A model generated the notes under the pieces. The model was not told the origin of the DNA and searched no databases. It was given only the letters and a program-made list of their open reading frames with translations. Below are positions 37,105 through 46,238 of a DNA stretch of 64,000 bases, piece by piece; position 1 is the first letter of the stretch; every line of letters begins with the position of its first letter. Where the stretch lies: positions 638,501 to 702,500 of the forward strand of contig NZ_CP085344.1 in the NCBI RefSeq assembly GCF_020618415.1, given 5' to 3'. A program made the translations under genes and the position numbers. The DNA is from Cupriavidus sp. MP-37. GTDB lineage: Bacteria > Pseudomonadota > Gammaproteobacteria > Burkholderiales > Burkholderiaceae.

Positions 37105-38394
37105 ATGACCCGATCCCACGCGTCCGCGCGACCTGCCGCGCGCAAATCCTCCGCTTTCCAGGTTGCCGTCGTCGGTGGCGGCATCGTCGGCAAGTCCTGC
37201 GCGCTGCTGCTGGCCCAGCAGGGCATGGATGTCGCGCTGATCGCGCCCAAGCCGGCGCGCGCCGCGGCCAGCGCTGGGCCGGACGACTGGGACAGCCGCA
37301 TCTACGCCTTCTCCGCCAGCTCGCAGGCGCTGCTCGAACGCATGCGCGTGTGGGAGGCGCTGGACCCGGCGCGGATCCAGCCGGTGCGCGACATGCGCGT
37401 GTTCGGCGACGTCAGCGCCGGCGAGACTTCGCCCAGCTTCGACGGCGACCTGCATTTCTCCGCGTATGCCGCGGCGGTGCCGCAGCTGGCGTGGATCATC
37501 GAGTCGCGCCTGGTCGAGCGCGCGCTCGACACCGCGCTGGGCTTCCAGCACCAGGTGACGTGGCACGACGGCACCGCCGGCGTGTGCGAGCGCGATCCCG
37601 AAGGCATCACCCTGACGCTGGACAATGGCAGCAAGGTGCGCACCGCGCTGGCGATCGGGGCCGACGGCGCGCGTTCGTGGCTGCGCCAGCAATGCCATAT
37701 CGGCGTCAGCACGCGCAAGTACCGCCAGCTTGGCGTGGTGGCCAACTTTGCCTGCGAGCGGCCGCACCGCGAAACCGCGTGGCAGTGGTTCCTGGGCGCG
37801 CCGGAAAAGCTGATGGCCGACGAGGAGCCCGCCAACGGCGAAGTGCTGGCGATGCTGCCGCTGCCGGGCAACCATGTGTCGATGGTCTGGTCCGCCGACG
37901 AGGCTCACGCGCGCGAACTGCTGGCGCTGTCGCCCGAGGCGCTGGCCGCCACCGTGATGCAGGGCGCCAGCGGCGCGGTCGGCGCGCAATTCGGCACGCT
38001 GCGCTGCGTGACCCCCGCGCAGGGCTTCCCGCTGGTGCTGCAGCGTGCCGACCAGTTCGTGCAGCCGCACGTGGCGCTGGTGGGCGACGCGGCCCACGTG
38101 GTGCATCCGCTGGCCGGCCAGGGCATGAACCTGGGCCTGCGCGACGTCGCGGAACTTGGCCGCGTGATGGCCGACAAAGAACCTTTCCGCAGCGAGGGCG
38201 ACCTGCGCCTGCTGCGCCGCTACGAGCGCGCGCGCGCCACCGACCTGTTGTCGCTGACCGCGGCCACCGACGGGCTGCACCGGCTGTTCTCGCTGCCGGG
38301 CAGCGTGGCGCGGGTGGTGCGCAATACCGGCATGCGCGCGGTGGGCGGTCAGTCGCTGCTCAAGCGCTTGCTGATCGGGCGCGCGCTCGGCTGA
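37105..38394 (+). CDS. UbiH/UbiF/COQ6 family FAD-dependent hydroxylase
   Basis: A 429-residue flavoprotein monooxygenase. The FAD motif VAVVGGGIVGKSCALLLAQQ lies near the N-terminus. ALAIGADGARSWLR is the DG motif and VALVGDAAHVVHPLAGQGMN the GD motif with the HP-AGQG signature of the ubiquinone hydroxylases. It hydroxylates the ubiquinone ring, but which position (UbiH, UbiF or UbiM type) cannot be read here. It is 47 bases upstream of a DsbC-type gene and may be co-transcribed. Confidence 0.9.
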   Translation: MTRSHASARPAARKSSAFQVAVVGGGIVGKSCALLLAQQGMDVALIAPKPARAAASAGPDDWDSRIYAFSASSQALLERMRVWEALDPARIQPVRDMRVFGDVSAGETSPSFDGDLHFSAYAAAVPQLAWIIESRLVERALDTALGFQHQVTWHDGTAGVCERDPEGITLTLDNGSKVRTALAIGADGARSWLRQQCHIGVSTRKYRQLGVVANFACERPHRETAWQWFLGAPEKLMADEEPANGEVLAMLPLPGNHVSMVWSADEAHARELLALSPEALAATVMQGASGAVGAQFGTLRCVTPAQGFPLVLQRADQFVQPHVALVGDAAHVVHPLAGQGMNLGLRDVAELGRVMADKEPFRSEGDLRLLRRYERARATDLLSLTAATDGLHRLFSLPGSVARVVRNTGMRAVGGQSLLKRLLIGRALG

Positions 38395-38441
38395 GTCCGC
38401 GGGCATCGTCCGAACCCCTTACCGAATTCCCTGGAGTCCAC

Positions 38442-39200
38442 ATGTTCCCATTCCTGCGCCGCCGTCCCGCCATCACCGCCACGATCGCGGCCATCGCCGG
38501 CGGCCTGGCCGCGGCCGGCTTCGCGCTGCATGCCATGGCGGCGGGCGAGCCCGGCACCGACCGCATCAAGGAGTCGCTGCAGAAGATGCTGGGCGGCCGC
38601 GCCGAAGTAAAGAGCGTCGGCAAGACCCCGGTGCCGGGCCTGTACGAAGCCAATATCGGCGGCCAGGTGGTGTACACCGACGCCACCGGCCGCTACATCC
38701 TGAACGGCGAGATGATCGATACCCGCACCGGCACCAACCTGACCGAGGAGCGGCTGGCCGAGATCAACCGCATCAAGTGGTCGGACCTGCCGCTGGCGCG
38801 CGCGATCAAGTGGACCAAGGGCGACGGCAGCCGCCAGATCGCGGTGTTCTCCGATCCCAACTGCGGCTACTGCAAGCGCATCGAGCAGACCTTCCAGCAG
38901 ATGGACAACATCACCGTGTACACCTTCCTGTACCCGGTGCTGTCGCCCGATTCGGAAACCAAGGCCAAGCAGGTCTGGTGCGCGGCCGACCGCACCAAGG
39001 CCTGGCGCGACTGGATGCTCAAGCAGGTGGCGCTGACCGGCAACGGCAGCTGCAAGACTCCGCTGGAAGAAAACCTGGCGCTGGGCCACAGCATGAACGT
39101 GACCGGCACGCCGGCGGTGTTCTTCACCGACGGCACCCGCATTCCCGGCGCGGCGGACGTCGCCACGCTCGAGCGCAAGCTCGCCAGCATCAAGAAATAA
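38442..39200 (+). CDS. dsbC: DsbC-type periplasmic disulfide isomerase
   Basis: A 252-residue protein. The ATG at 38442 begins a signal peptide (basic, then a hydrophobic run to AMA near 33). An N-terminal dimerisation domain precedes a thioredoxin fold with active site CGYC (Cys141, Cys144) in VFSDPNCGYCKR. The cis-proline loop TGTPAVFF is present, as are the two further cysteines of DsbC (VWCAAD and GSCKT). It rearranges wrong disulfides in the periplasm and needs DsbD for reduction. It follows the hydroxylase gene closely and is followed by a strong hairpin. Confidence 0.9.
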   Translation: MFPFLRRRPAITATIAAIAGGLAAAGFALHAMAAGEPGTDRIKESLQKMLGGRAEVKSVGKTPVPGLYEANIGGQVVYTDATGRYILNGEMIDTRTGTNLTEERLAEINRIKWSDLPLARAIKWTKGDGSRQIAVFSDPNCGYCKRIEQTFQQMDNITVYTFLYPVLSPDSETKAKQVWCAADRTKAWRDWMLKQVALTGNGSCKTPLEENLALGHSMNVTGTPAVFFTDGTRIPGAADVATLERKLASIKK

Positions 39201-39229
39201 GCGCGCGCCGGACCTGTCCCGGCTCGAGC

Positions 39230-39253
39230 GACGGCCGGACTTGTCCGGCCGTC
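39230..39253 (+). terminator. strong hairpin after dsbC
   Basis: Arms GACGGCCGGA and TCCGGCCGTC with loop CTTG, then GTGCTTT. The T tract is short, so it is a probable rather than certain terminator. It lies 29 bases after the dsbC stop. Confidence 0.55.
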
Positions 39254-39312
39254 GTGCTTTGCGCCATTCCCATCCCGACACGCGATCGCCGCCAGGCGAC
39301 CAAGGAGACACC

Positions 39313-40317
39313 ATGACCTTCCAGGCTTTGCTGCTGACCCAGGCCGACGGCGCGACCCAGGCCAACCTCGCCACCCTCGACGAGGCCCAGTTGCCCGCCG
39401 ACGGCGACGTGCTGGTTGCCGTCGATTACTCCACCATCAATTTCAAGGACGGCCTGGCCATCACCGGGCGCTCGCCGGTGGTGCGCAAGTGGCCGATGGT
39501 GGCGGGCATCGACGGGGCCGGCACGGTGCTGGAATCCGCGCATCCGCGCTGGAAAGCCGGCGACAAGGTGGTGCTGAACGGCTACGGCGTGGGCGAGACC
39601 CACTGGGGCTGCCTGGCGCAGCGCGCGCGCCTGAAGGGCGACTGGCTGGTGCCGCTGCCAACTGCCTTCACTACGCGCCAGGCCATGGCGATCGGCACCG
39701 CGGGCTATACCGCGATGCTGTCGGTGCTGGCGCTGGAGCGCGGCGGCGTCAACGGTCCGGTGCGTCCGGGCGACGGCGAGGTACTGGTGACCGGGGCCTC
39801 GGGCGGGGTGGGTTCGGTGGCGATCGCGCTGCTGAGCAAGCTCGGCTACAAGGTGGTGGCGTCGACCGGCAAGACGCGCGAGGCGGATTTCCTCAAGGCG
39901 CTGGGCGCCGACGACGTGATCGACCGCGCCGAGCTGGGCGCGCCCGGCAAGCCGCTGCAGAAAGAGCGCTGGGCCGCCGTGATCGATGCGGTGGGCTCGC
40001 ACACGCTGGTCAATGCGTGCGCGCAGGTTCGCTACGGCGGCGTGGTGACGGCGTGCGGGCTGGCGCAGGGACTGGACTTCCCCGGCTCGGTCGCGCCCTT
40101 CATCCTGCGCGGCATCACGCTGCACGGCATCGACAGCGTGATGGCGGCGATGCCGCTGCGCGAGCAGGCCTGGCAGCGGCTGGCCAGCGACCTGGAGCCG
40201 GACCGGCTCAATGCGCTGACGCGCGAGATCGGCCTGGGCGAGGCGATCGAGGCCGGTCGCAAGATCATGGAAGGCGGCATGCGCGGGCGCGTGGTGGTGG
40301 ATGTGAATCGCGGCTGA
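39313..40317 (+). CDS. acuI: acrylyl-CoA reductase AcuI/YhdH
   Basis: A 334-residue medium-chain dehydrogenase/reductase. The ATG at 39313 follows AAGGAGA by seven bases. YSTINFKDGLAITG, VLNGYGVGETHWGGCLAQ-like block, VLVTGASGGVGSVAIALL (NADPH site) and GIDSVM match the YhdH/AcuI group closely. The zinc ligands of alcohol dehydrogenases are absent. The family reduces acrylyl-CoA to propionyl-CoA with NADPH and protects against toxic acrylate derivatives. It is followed by the peptidase gene 74 bp downstream on the same strand. Confidence 0.87.
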   Translation: MTFQALLLTQADGATQANLATLDEAQLPADGDVLVAVDYSTINFKDGLAITGRSPVVRKWPMVAGIDGAGTVLESAHPRWKAGDKVVLNGYGVGETHWGCLAQRARLKGDWLVPLPTAFTTRQAMAIGTAGYTAMLSVLALERGGVNGPVRPGDGEVLVTGASGGVGSVAIALLSKLGYKVVASTGKTREADFLKALGADDVIDRAELGAPGKPLQKERWAAVIDAVGSHTLVNACAQVRYGGVVTACGLAQGLDFPGSVAPFILRGITLHGIDSVMAAMPLREQAWQRLASDLEPDRLNALTREIGLGEAIEAGRKIMEGGMRGRVVVDVNRG

Positions 40318-40391
40318 GCGGCACCAGGCCGTCTCACCGCGCCTTCCCCCGTCGGCGCCGCATGCAGGCGCCGACGTTACAATCCTTGCCC

Positions 40392-42206
40392 ATGACGCCG
40401 ATCCGCTACGCCATCGCCCCGCTTCAGCCCGAAGCGCACCTGTTTGCCGTTACCGTTACCGTCAGCGAGCCCGATCCGGCCGGGCAGTGCTTCTCGCTGC
40501 CGGCGTGGATTCCGGGCAGCTACATGATCCGCGACTTCGCCCGCAATATCGTGCGCATCCGCGCCGACGCGGGCGGGCGCGAGGTCGCGCTGACCAAGCT
40601 CGACAAGCAGCGCTGGCAGGCCGCGCCGGTCACCCTGGCCGACGGCCCGCTGACGCTCAGCTACGAGGTCTACGCGTGGGACCTGTCGGTGCGCGCCGCG
40701 CACCTGGACACCACCCACGGCTTCTTCAACGGCAGCTCGGTGTTCCTGTGCGTGGAAGGGCAGGCCGAGCGGCCGTGTACCGTCGACATCCATGCGCCCG
40801 CGGGCGAGGCCTACCGCGACTGGCGCGTGGCCACCGCCATGCGCGAGGCGCCGGGCCGCGAGGGGGCGAAGCGCTACGGCTTCGGCCGCTACCAGGTGGC
40901 GGACTACGACGAGCTGGTCGACCACCCGGTCGAGATGGGCACCTTCCAGCTGGCCAGCTTTCGCGCCTGCGGCGCGCAGCACGACGTGGTCTTCACCGGC
41001 CGCGTGCCGCAGCTGGACCTCGAGCGCGTGTGCCGCGACCTGAAGCGCATCTGCGAGACCCAGATCCGGCTGTTCGAGCCCCGCAGCGCGCAGGCGCCGT
41101 TCCTCGACAGCAACCGGCGCTACGTGTTCATGACGATGGTCACCAGCGACGGCTACGGCGGCCTGGAACATCGCGCCAGCACCGCGCTGATCTGCTCGCG
41201 CAACGATTTGCCGGTGCGCGGCAACAGCGAAACCAGCGAGGGCTACCGCACCTTCCTCGGGCTGTGCAGCCACGAGTATTTCCACACCTGGAACGTCAAG
41301 CGCATCAAGCCGGCCGCGTTCGTGCCTTACCGGCTGGCGCAGGAAACCTACACGCCGCTGCTGTGGCTGTTCGAGGGCTTTACCAGCTACTACGACGACC
41401 TGGTGCTGGTACGCTCGGGCTGCGTCACCGAGGCGCAGTATGTCGAGATGCTGGCCAAGACCTGGAACGGCGTGCTGCGCGGCAACGGCCGCACCAAGCA
41501 GAGCGTGGCCGAAAGCTCGTTCGACGCCTGGACCAAGTACTACCGCCAGGACGAGAACGCGCCCAACGCCATCGTCAGCTACTACACCAAGGGCGCGCTG
41601 GTGGCACTGGCGCTGGACCTGACCATCCGCGACAAGACCCGCGGGCGGCGCTCGCTGGACGATGTCATGCGCGCGCTGTGGCGCGGCTACGGCCGCGGCT
41701 TCTATGCGCCGGGCGCGGTGCAGCGCGGCGTCACCGAGGCCGAGGTCCATGCGCTGTTCGATGAGGTCACGGGACTGCGCCTGGGGCCGCTGCTGCGCAC
41801 GCTCACCGAAGGCACCGGCGAGCTGCCGCTGCCGGGGCTGTTCAAGGCGTTCGGGATCAAGGCCGAGGCACAGAAGCCGGCGCGCACCGCCGCGCTGGGG
41901 ATCAAGGTCAAGACCGAGGACGGCTGGGTGCGCGTGACCCAGGTCCTAGACGGCGGCGCGGCGCAGGCCGCGGGTTTGTCCGCGGGCGACCTGCTGGTGG
42001 CGCTCGACGGCCTGCGCGCGGCGCCGGGCCAGCTCGACAAGCTGCTGGCGCGCTACCGCACCGGCGACCGCATCGAGGTGCACGCGTTCCGCCATGACGA
42101 GCTGCACGTGCTGCCGGTGACGCTGGCGCGCGAGCCGGCGGCGCAGTACAAGCTCAGGCCGGAAGGCGGACGCCACGCGGCGCGCTCGCGCTGGCTGGGC
42201 CAGTGA
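40392..42206 (+). CDS. M61 family peptidase with C-terminal PDZ domain
   Basis: A 604-residue protein beginning MTPIRYAIAPLQPEAHLF, without a signal peptide. The zinc site HEYFHTWN (294-301) holds the HExxH motif, with Glu further along in LLWLFEGFTSYYDD. A beta-rich N-terminal domain precedes it, and a PDZ-like domain (VTQVLDGGAAQAAGLSAGDLLVALDG) ends the protein. The M61 group (glycyl aminopeptidase type) is of uncertain role in bacteria. Absence of a signal suggests a cytoplasmic place or non-classical export. It follows acuI and precedes a FUSC membrane protein on the same strand. Confidence 0.88.
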   Translation: MTPIRYAIAPLQPEAHLFAVTVTVSEPDPAGQCFSLPAWIPGSYMIRDFARNIVRIRADAGGREVALTKLDKQRWQAAPVTLADGPLTLSYEVYAWDLSVRAAHLDTTHGFFNGSSVFLCVEGQAERPCTVDIHAPAGEAYRDWRVATAMREAPGREGAKRYGFGRYQVADYDELVDHPVEMGTFQLASFRACGAQHDVVFTGRVPQLDLERVCRDLKRICETQIRLFEPRSAQAPFLDSNRRYVFMTMVTSDGYGGLEHRASTALICSRNDLPVRGNSETSEGYRTFLGLCSHEYFHTWNVKRIKPAAFVPYRLAQETYTPLLWLFEGFTSYYDDLVLVRSGCVTEAQYVEMLAKTWNGVLRGNGRTKQSVAESSFDAWTKYYRQDENAPNAIVSYYTKGALVALALDLTIRDKTRGRRSLDDVMRALWRGYGRGFYAPGAVQRGVTEAEVHALFDEVTGLRLGPLLRTLTEGTGELPLPGLFKAFGIKAEAQKPARTAALGIKVKTEDGWVRVTQVLDGGAAQAAGLSAGDLLVALDGLRAAPGQLDKLLARYRTGDRIEVHAFRHDELHVLPVTLAREPAAQYKLRPEGGRHAARSRWLGQ

Positions 42207-42274
42207 GCTAGTCTTCTTCCGCGACGTCTTCCGCGACACCAGCCACCGCCACCGCAGTCCACCGCCCCCGCTGC

Positions 42275-44716
42275 ATGCAATACGCGCACGATCCCCGCAC
42301 CTTCCTGTATTCGCATTATGTCTACCGGGGGCTGCGCTCGGCCACGGGGGTGATCGGCGCGACGCTGATCGCGCTGCACTTCAGCGACCTGCCCACCGCC
42401 ATGGTGGTGTCGATGGGCGCGCTGTGCACCAGCCTGATGGACCTGCCCAGCCCGCTGAACCACAAGTTCAACGAGATGCTGGCCAGCGTGCTGCTGTGCA
42501 GCGTGGTCACGCTGGTGGTGGCGCTGGCGACGCCGTTCCCGCGCGTGATGCCGTTCCTGCTGGTGCTGGTGACGTTCCTGGCCGGCATGATGACGGTGTA
42601 CGGCAACAAGACGCTGCCGCTGCAGTTCGCCGCGCTGTTCGTGATGACGCTCACCATCAACGAAGACTTCCTGGTGCGGCGCGCGCTGGAGCATGCGGCG
42701 CTGTTCAGCATCGGCGCGGTGGCCTACCTGGGCTACGCGATGCTGGTGAGCTGGGTCACCGAGCGCCGCACCCGGCAGCAGGTGCTGGCCGAATCGCTGT
42801 ACGAGCTGGCGGGCTATCTCGAAATCAAGGCCGGCTTCTACGACGCCGGCAATGACTTCGAGGCCCAGTTCAACCAGCTGGTGCGCCAGCAGATCGTGGT
42901 GGCCGAGCGCCAGCAGGCCGCGCGCGACCTGGTGCTGCGCGGCAACCGCACCCCGCACGACGGGCTGCTGGTGCAGGTGCACCTGCGCATGCTCGACCTG
43001 TACGAGTACATCCTGTCGACCAACACCGACTATCCGATGCTGCGCCAGACCTTCGCCGGCACGCCGGTGCTGGACCACCTGCGCGGGCTGGTGATGCAGA
43101 TGTGCAAGGACGTGGAAGAGATCGCCTACGAGGTCACGCGCGGACGCGGCTCGTACGCCACGGTGGAATACCGCCAGGGCCTGCGCGCGGTCGAGGCCGA
43201 GATCGCGCAGCTGCGCCACCACCACATCAACCCGGCGGCGATGACGGCGCTGGTCGAAACGCTCGACATGATGCGCGGCGCGATCACGCTGATCGGCCAG
43301 CTGCACGAGGCCTCGCGCACCCCGGTGGAGCCGGCCAAGGTGCTGCCCGGCTCGGACATGACGCCGTTCCTGACGCGCCAGAAGTACGAGCTGAGCGTGC
43401 TGCGCGACAACCTGAAGTGGCGCTCGCCCGCGTTCCGCTTTGCGCTGCGGGTGTCGATGGCGGTGGCGCTGGGGCTGTGGATCGCCGAACGCCTGCCCTA
43501 CGTGTCGCACAGCTACTGGATCCTGCTGACCATCATCGTGATCCTGAAGCCCAACTTCAGCATGACCAAGCAGCGCTACAACGACCGCGTCATCGGCACG
43601 CTGATCGGCTGCGTGGTGTCGGTCGCGATCCTGAAGGTGGTGCACCAGCCGCTGATCCTGCTGGGCGTGCTGTTCCTGTCGCTGGTGGCCAGCGCGGCGT
43701 TCGTCACCATCAAGTACCGCTACACCGCGATCGCCGCCTGCATCCAGGTGCTGATCCAGATCCACCTGCTGATGCCGGGGAGCCCCACCGTGGCGGGCGA
43801 GCGGCTGGTGGATACGGTCATCGGCGGCATCATCGCGTCGCTGTTCAGCTTCGTGCTGCCGAGCTGGGAGTACCGTGCCATCCCCAAGCTGGTGGAGAAC
43901 GTGCTGCAGGCCAACCGCCGCTATATCGCGGCCACGCGCGACCTGCTGCTGCGCCGGGCCAAGGATGACTTTGCCTACCGCGTGCAGCGCAAGCAGTTTA
44001 TGGACAACCTGTCGGCGCTGATCTCGTCGTTCCAGCGCATGCTCGACGAGCCCAAGAGCCGGCACCGCGCGGTGGACAACCTGAACCGCTTCATCGTGCA
44101 GAACTACCTGGTCGCCGCGCACGTGGCGGCGGCGCGCATCCAGGTGCGCCAGCATTACGACGAGCTCGATCTCCCGGCCGCCGAAGCCGCGATCGAACAA
44201 GCCACCGAGGCCGCCAGCCACAGCCTGCAGGTGGCCAGCGAACGGCTGCACGCCGACGAGCGCGGCGGCGGCCGCGGCGCCGGCTTTATCCGCGGCGCCA
44301 AGGCGCCGGTGGAACGCAAGGAAGCCGTGGCCGCGCAGGCGCAGACGCCGGTGGCGGTTGGCGCGCAAGCCGCGGTGCCAGCGCCCGAGCCGGTGGCCGA
44401 AGCAAGCGCCGAGCCGGCGGTGGAAACCGTCACGCCCGAAACGCCCGAAGCGGCCGAAGCCGCCGAAGCCGCGGAAGACGCCGCCGCGGAACGCCGCGCA
44501 CGGCTGGCGGATTCCGCCGACAAGCGCCGCACCGACACGCTGGTGCAGGCCGCCGCGGCGGGAGAGTCGAGCGAACAGGCGGGGGCGACCTCCAGCTCGA
44601 CCGGACGTCCCGCCAACGCGGTGCTGGAGCGCCGGCTGCGCGCGCTGCGCGAAGACGCGGCGAAGATTGCGCTGCGGACGGGGGCGATTGGCAGGGCGAT
44701 GCGGGCGCGATCATAA
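42275..44716 (+). CDS. FUSC family membrane protein with long Ala/Glu-rich tail
   Basis: An 813-residue protein with two membrane blocks (about residues 20-165 and 390-540), each of several helices, separated by a large soluble domain. LRVSMAVALGLWIAERLPYVSHSYWILLT and ILKPNFSMTKQRYNDRVIGT are typical of the YccS/FUSC aromatic-acid or fusaric-acid exporter group. The last 170 residues are Ala, Glu, Pro and Arg-rich (EAAEAAEAAEDAAAERR) and are not part of the usual family, so they probably form a charged coiled coil in the cytoplasm. The exported substrate is unknown. No MFP partner gene is beside it. Confidence 0.82.
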   Translation: MQYAHDPRTFLYSHYVYRGLRSATGVIGATLIALHFSDLPTAMVVSMGALCTSLMDLPSPLNHKFNEMLASVLLCSVVTLVVALATPFPRVMPFLLVLVTFLAGMMTVYGNKTLPLQFAALFVMTLTINEDFLVRRALEHAALFSIGAVAYLGYAMLVSWVTERRTRQQVLAESLYELAGYLEIKAGFYDAGNDFEAQFNQLVRQQIVVAERQQAARDLVLRGNRTPHDGLLVQVHLRMLDLYEYILSTNTDYPMLRQTFAGTPVLDHLRGLVMQMCKDVEEIAYEVTRGRGSYATVEYRQGLRAVEAEIAQLRHHHINPAAMTALVETLDMMRGAITLIGQLHEASRTPVEPAKVLPGSDMTPFLTRQKYELSVLRDNLKWRSPAFRFALRVSMAVALGLWIAERLPYVSHSYWILLTIIVILKPNFSMTKQRYNDRVIGTLIGCVVSVAILKVVHQPLILLGVLFLSLVASAAFVTIKYRYTAIAACIQVLIQIHLLMPGSPTVAGERLVDTVIGGIIASLFSFVLPSWEYRAIPKLVENVLQANRRYIAATRDLLLRRAKDDFAYRVQRKQFMDNLSALISSFQRMLDEPKSRHRAVDNLNRFIVQNYLVAAHVAAARIQVRQHYDELDLPAAEAAIEQATEAASHSLQVASERLHADERGGGRGAGFIRGAKAPVERKEAVAAQAQTPVAVGAQAAVPAPEPVAEASAEPAVETVTPETPEAAEAAEAAEDAAAERRARLADSADKRRTDTLVQAAAAGESSEQAGATSSSTGRPANAVLERRLRALREDAAKIALRTGAIGRAMRARS

Positions 44717-44749
44717 CGGCCGTACTGCGGTCCGCCTTGCGAGGGTTCG

Positions 44750-44880
44750 CTCCCCTCTCCCACGCCAGTGGGAGAGGGGCCAGGGGTGAGGGCGGGCGAT
44801 ACTACGAAGTGAGCGCCTTGCCTGCTGCAAGCTCCCGCCCTCACCCCCGCCCCTCTCCCGCAAGCGGGAGAGGGGAGAAA
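44750..44880. repeat. complete dimer of GGGAGAGGGG hairpins
   Basis: Hairpin 1 (arms 44752-44762 and 44769-44779) and hairpin 2 (arms 44850-44861 and 44864-44875) face each other across GTGAGGGCGGGC and CCGCCCTCACCC. It lies between the convergent FUSC and ABC ATPase genes, and the 3' end of the ATPase gene is only some 14 bases away. Confidence 0.8.
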
Positions 44881-44893
44881 ACCCGCGGCAGGC

Positions 44894-46222
44894 TCATGCT
44901 CCGTGCCCCGCCCCCCCCCCATCCTCCGGCAACGTCAACCTCCCGCTGTTGTAGCTGTACTCGAAGATCTCTCCATACCGCCCCCACCCGATCGCCACAC
45001 TCAGCACGCGTTCGGCCTCCGCCGGCTTGAGGAACTGCTCCAGTTCCTCGAGCACCTGTTCCTCGCCGATCTCGCCGGATTCGCTCGCCACCAGCTCGCG
45101 CCGTACATGCGCGGCCAGCGCGACGTTGGCAAGCAGTTGCCGGCCGAAGATCGCCTTGCGCTGCTGCGGCCCGGCGGCGTAGTAGGCGCGGCCCGCGTCG
45201 GTGGCGGTGATGTCGCCGGCCTCGATCGACACCAGCTGCACCAGTTGCAGCGCTTCGCAGGCCGGCAGCAGTTCGTCGTCGGTCAGGCCGGCCTCGTCGG
45301 CCAGGTGGGGCAGGTCGGCGCGGCAGTGGAAGGGCGCCTCGCACAGCAGGTCGAGGATGGCCTCCATCTGGCTGATATCGGCGTCGGGCAGGCGGTAGCC
45401 GATCTCGCGCGCCGGCGCGGGCACGGGCGCTTCCGTTGGGGCCGTCATCAGCGCGTAGATTTCATCGACCAGTGCGCGCACCTGCGCGCTGTCGCGGTTG
45501 CGCGGGCGCGGCAGCGCCACCGGCACTTCGGCGCGGATGCGTCCGGGGTCGCTCGACAGGATCACGATGCGGTCGGCCATCATCACCGCTTCTTCGATAT
45601 TGTGCGAAACGATCAGGATGCTCCTGATGTTGGCGCGCCCGCTTTCCCACAGCGCCAGCATCTCGTCGCGCAGGGTCTCGCCGGTCAGCACGTCCAGCGC
45701 CGAGAACGCTTCATCCATCAGCAGCAGGTCGGGCTCGGTCACCAGCGCGCGCGCAATGCCCACGCGCTGGCGCATGCCGCCCGACAGCTCGCGCGGCAGC
45801 GCGCTGTTGAAGCCGGCCAGGCCGATCATGTCGATCGCGGCCTCGGCGCGGCGCTCGCGCTCGGCCCGGGGCACGCCCTGCGCCTCCAGCCCCAGCTCCA
45901 CGTTCTGCTGCACCGTCAGCCACGGGAACAGCGCGAACGATTGGAACACCATGGCGATGCCCTCGGCGGTGCCGGCCAGGCGCTGGCCGCGAAAACGCAC
46001 CTCGCCGCGGTCGGCGCCGACCAGCCCGGCCATGATGCGCAGCAGCGTGGACTTGCCCGAGCCGGACTTGCCCAGCATGGCGACGATCTCGCCTTCGCGC
46101 AGGGTCAGGTCCACGCCCTCGAGCACGGCGCGGTCGCTCTGGCTGGCGGTGCGGAAGATCTTGCCGACGCCGCGCAGTTCGATCACCGCCGGCGCGGTGG
46201 AGCTTGCAATGTTCTCTGCCAT
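44894..46222 (-). CDS. ABC importer ATPase with C-terminal AAA-associated domain
   Basis: A 442-residue protein. The N-terminal half is a nitrate/sulfonate/taurine-type ABC ATPase: Walker A GKSGSGKST (51-59), LSGGMRQRVGIARAL, LLLMDEAFSALD and ILIVSHNIEEAV. The C-terminal 170 residues (ADISQMEAILDLLC, LADEAGLTDDELLPACEAL, LEELEQFLKPAEAERVL) form the AAA-associated domain seen in this subgroup, a helical domain of unknown ligand. The start at 46222 is chosen over a longer frame. Together with the double permease upstream it forms the transporter. The binding protein is not in the window. Confidence 0.85.
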   Translation of the reverse strand: MAENIASSTAPAVIELRGVGKIFRTASQSDRAVLEGVDLTLREGEIVAMLGKSGSGKSTLLRIMAGLVGADRGEVRFRGQRLAGTAEGIAMVFQSFALFPWLTVQQNVELGLEAQGVPRAERERRAEAAIDMIGLAGFNSALPRELSGGMRQRVGIARALVTEPDLLLMDEAFSALDVLTGETLRDEMLALWESGRANIRSILIVSHNIEEAVMMADRIVILSSDPGRIRAEVPVALPRPRNRDSAQVRALVDEIYALMTAPTEAPVPAPAREIGYRLPDADISQMEAILDLLCEAPFHCRADLPHLADEAGLTDDELLPACEALQLVQLVSIEAGDITATDAGRAYYAAGPQQRKAIFGRQLLANVALAAHVRRELVASESGEIGEEQVLEELEQFLKPAEAERVLSVAIGWGRYGEIFEYSYNSGRLTLPEDGGGAGHGA

Positions 46223-46238
46223 CGTTGCCTTCAATGCC

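Noticed and set aside
42053..44368. Open frame of 771 codons on the minus strand opposite FUSC
   Set aside because: No recognisable domain, His/Gln/Arg-rich, no ribosome site. It is a shadow of the FUSC gene.
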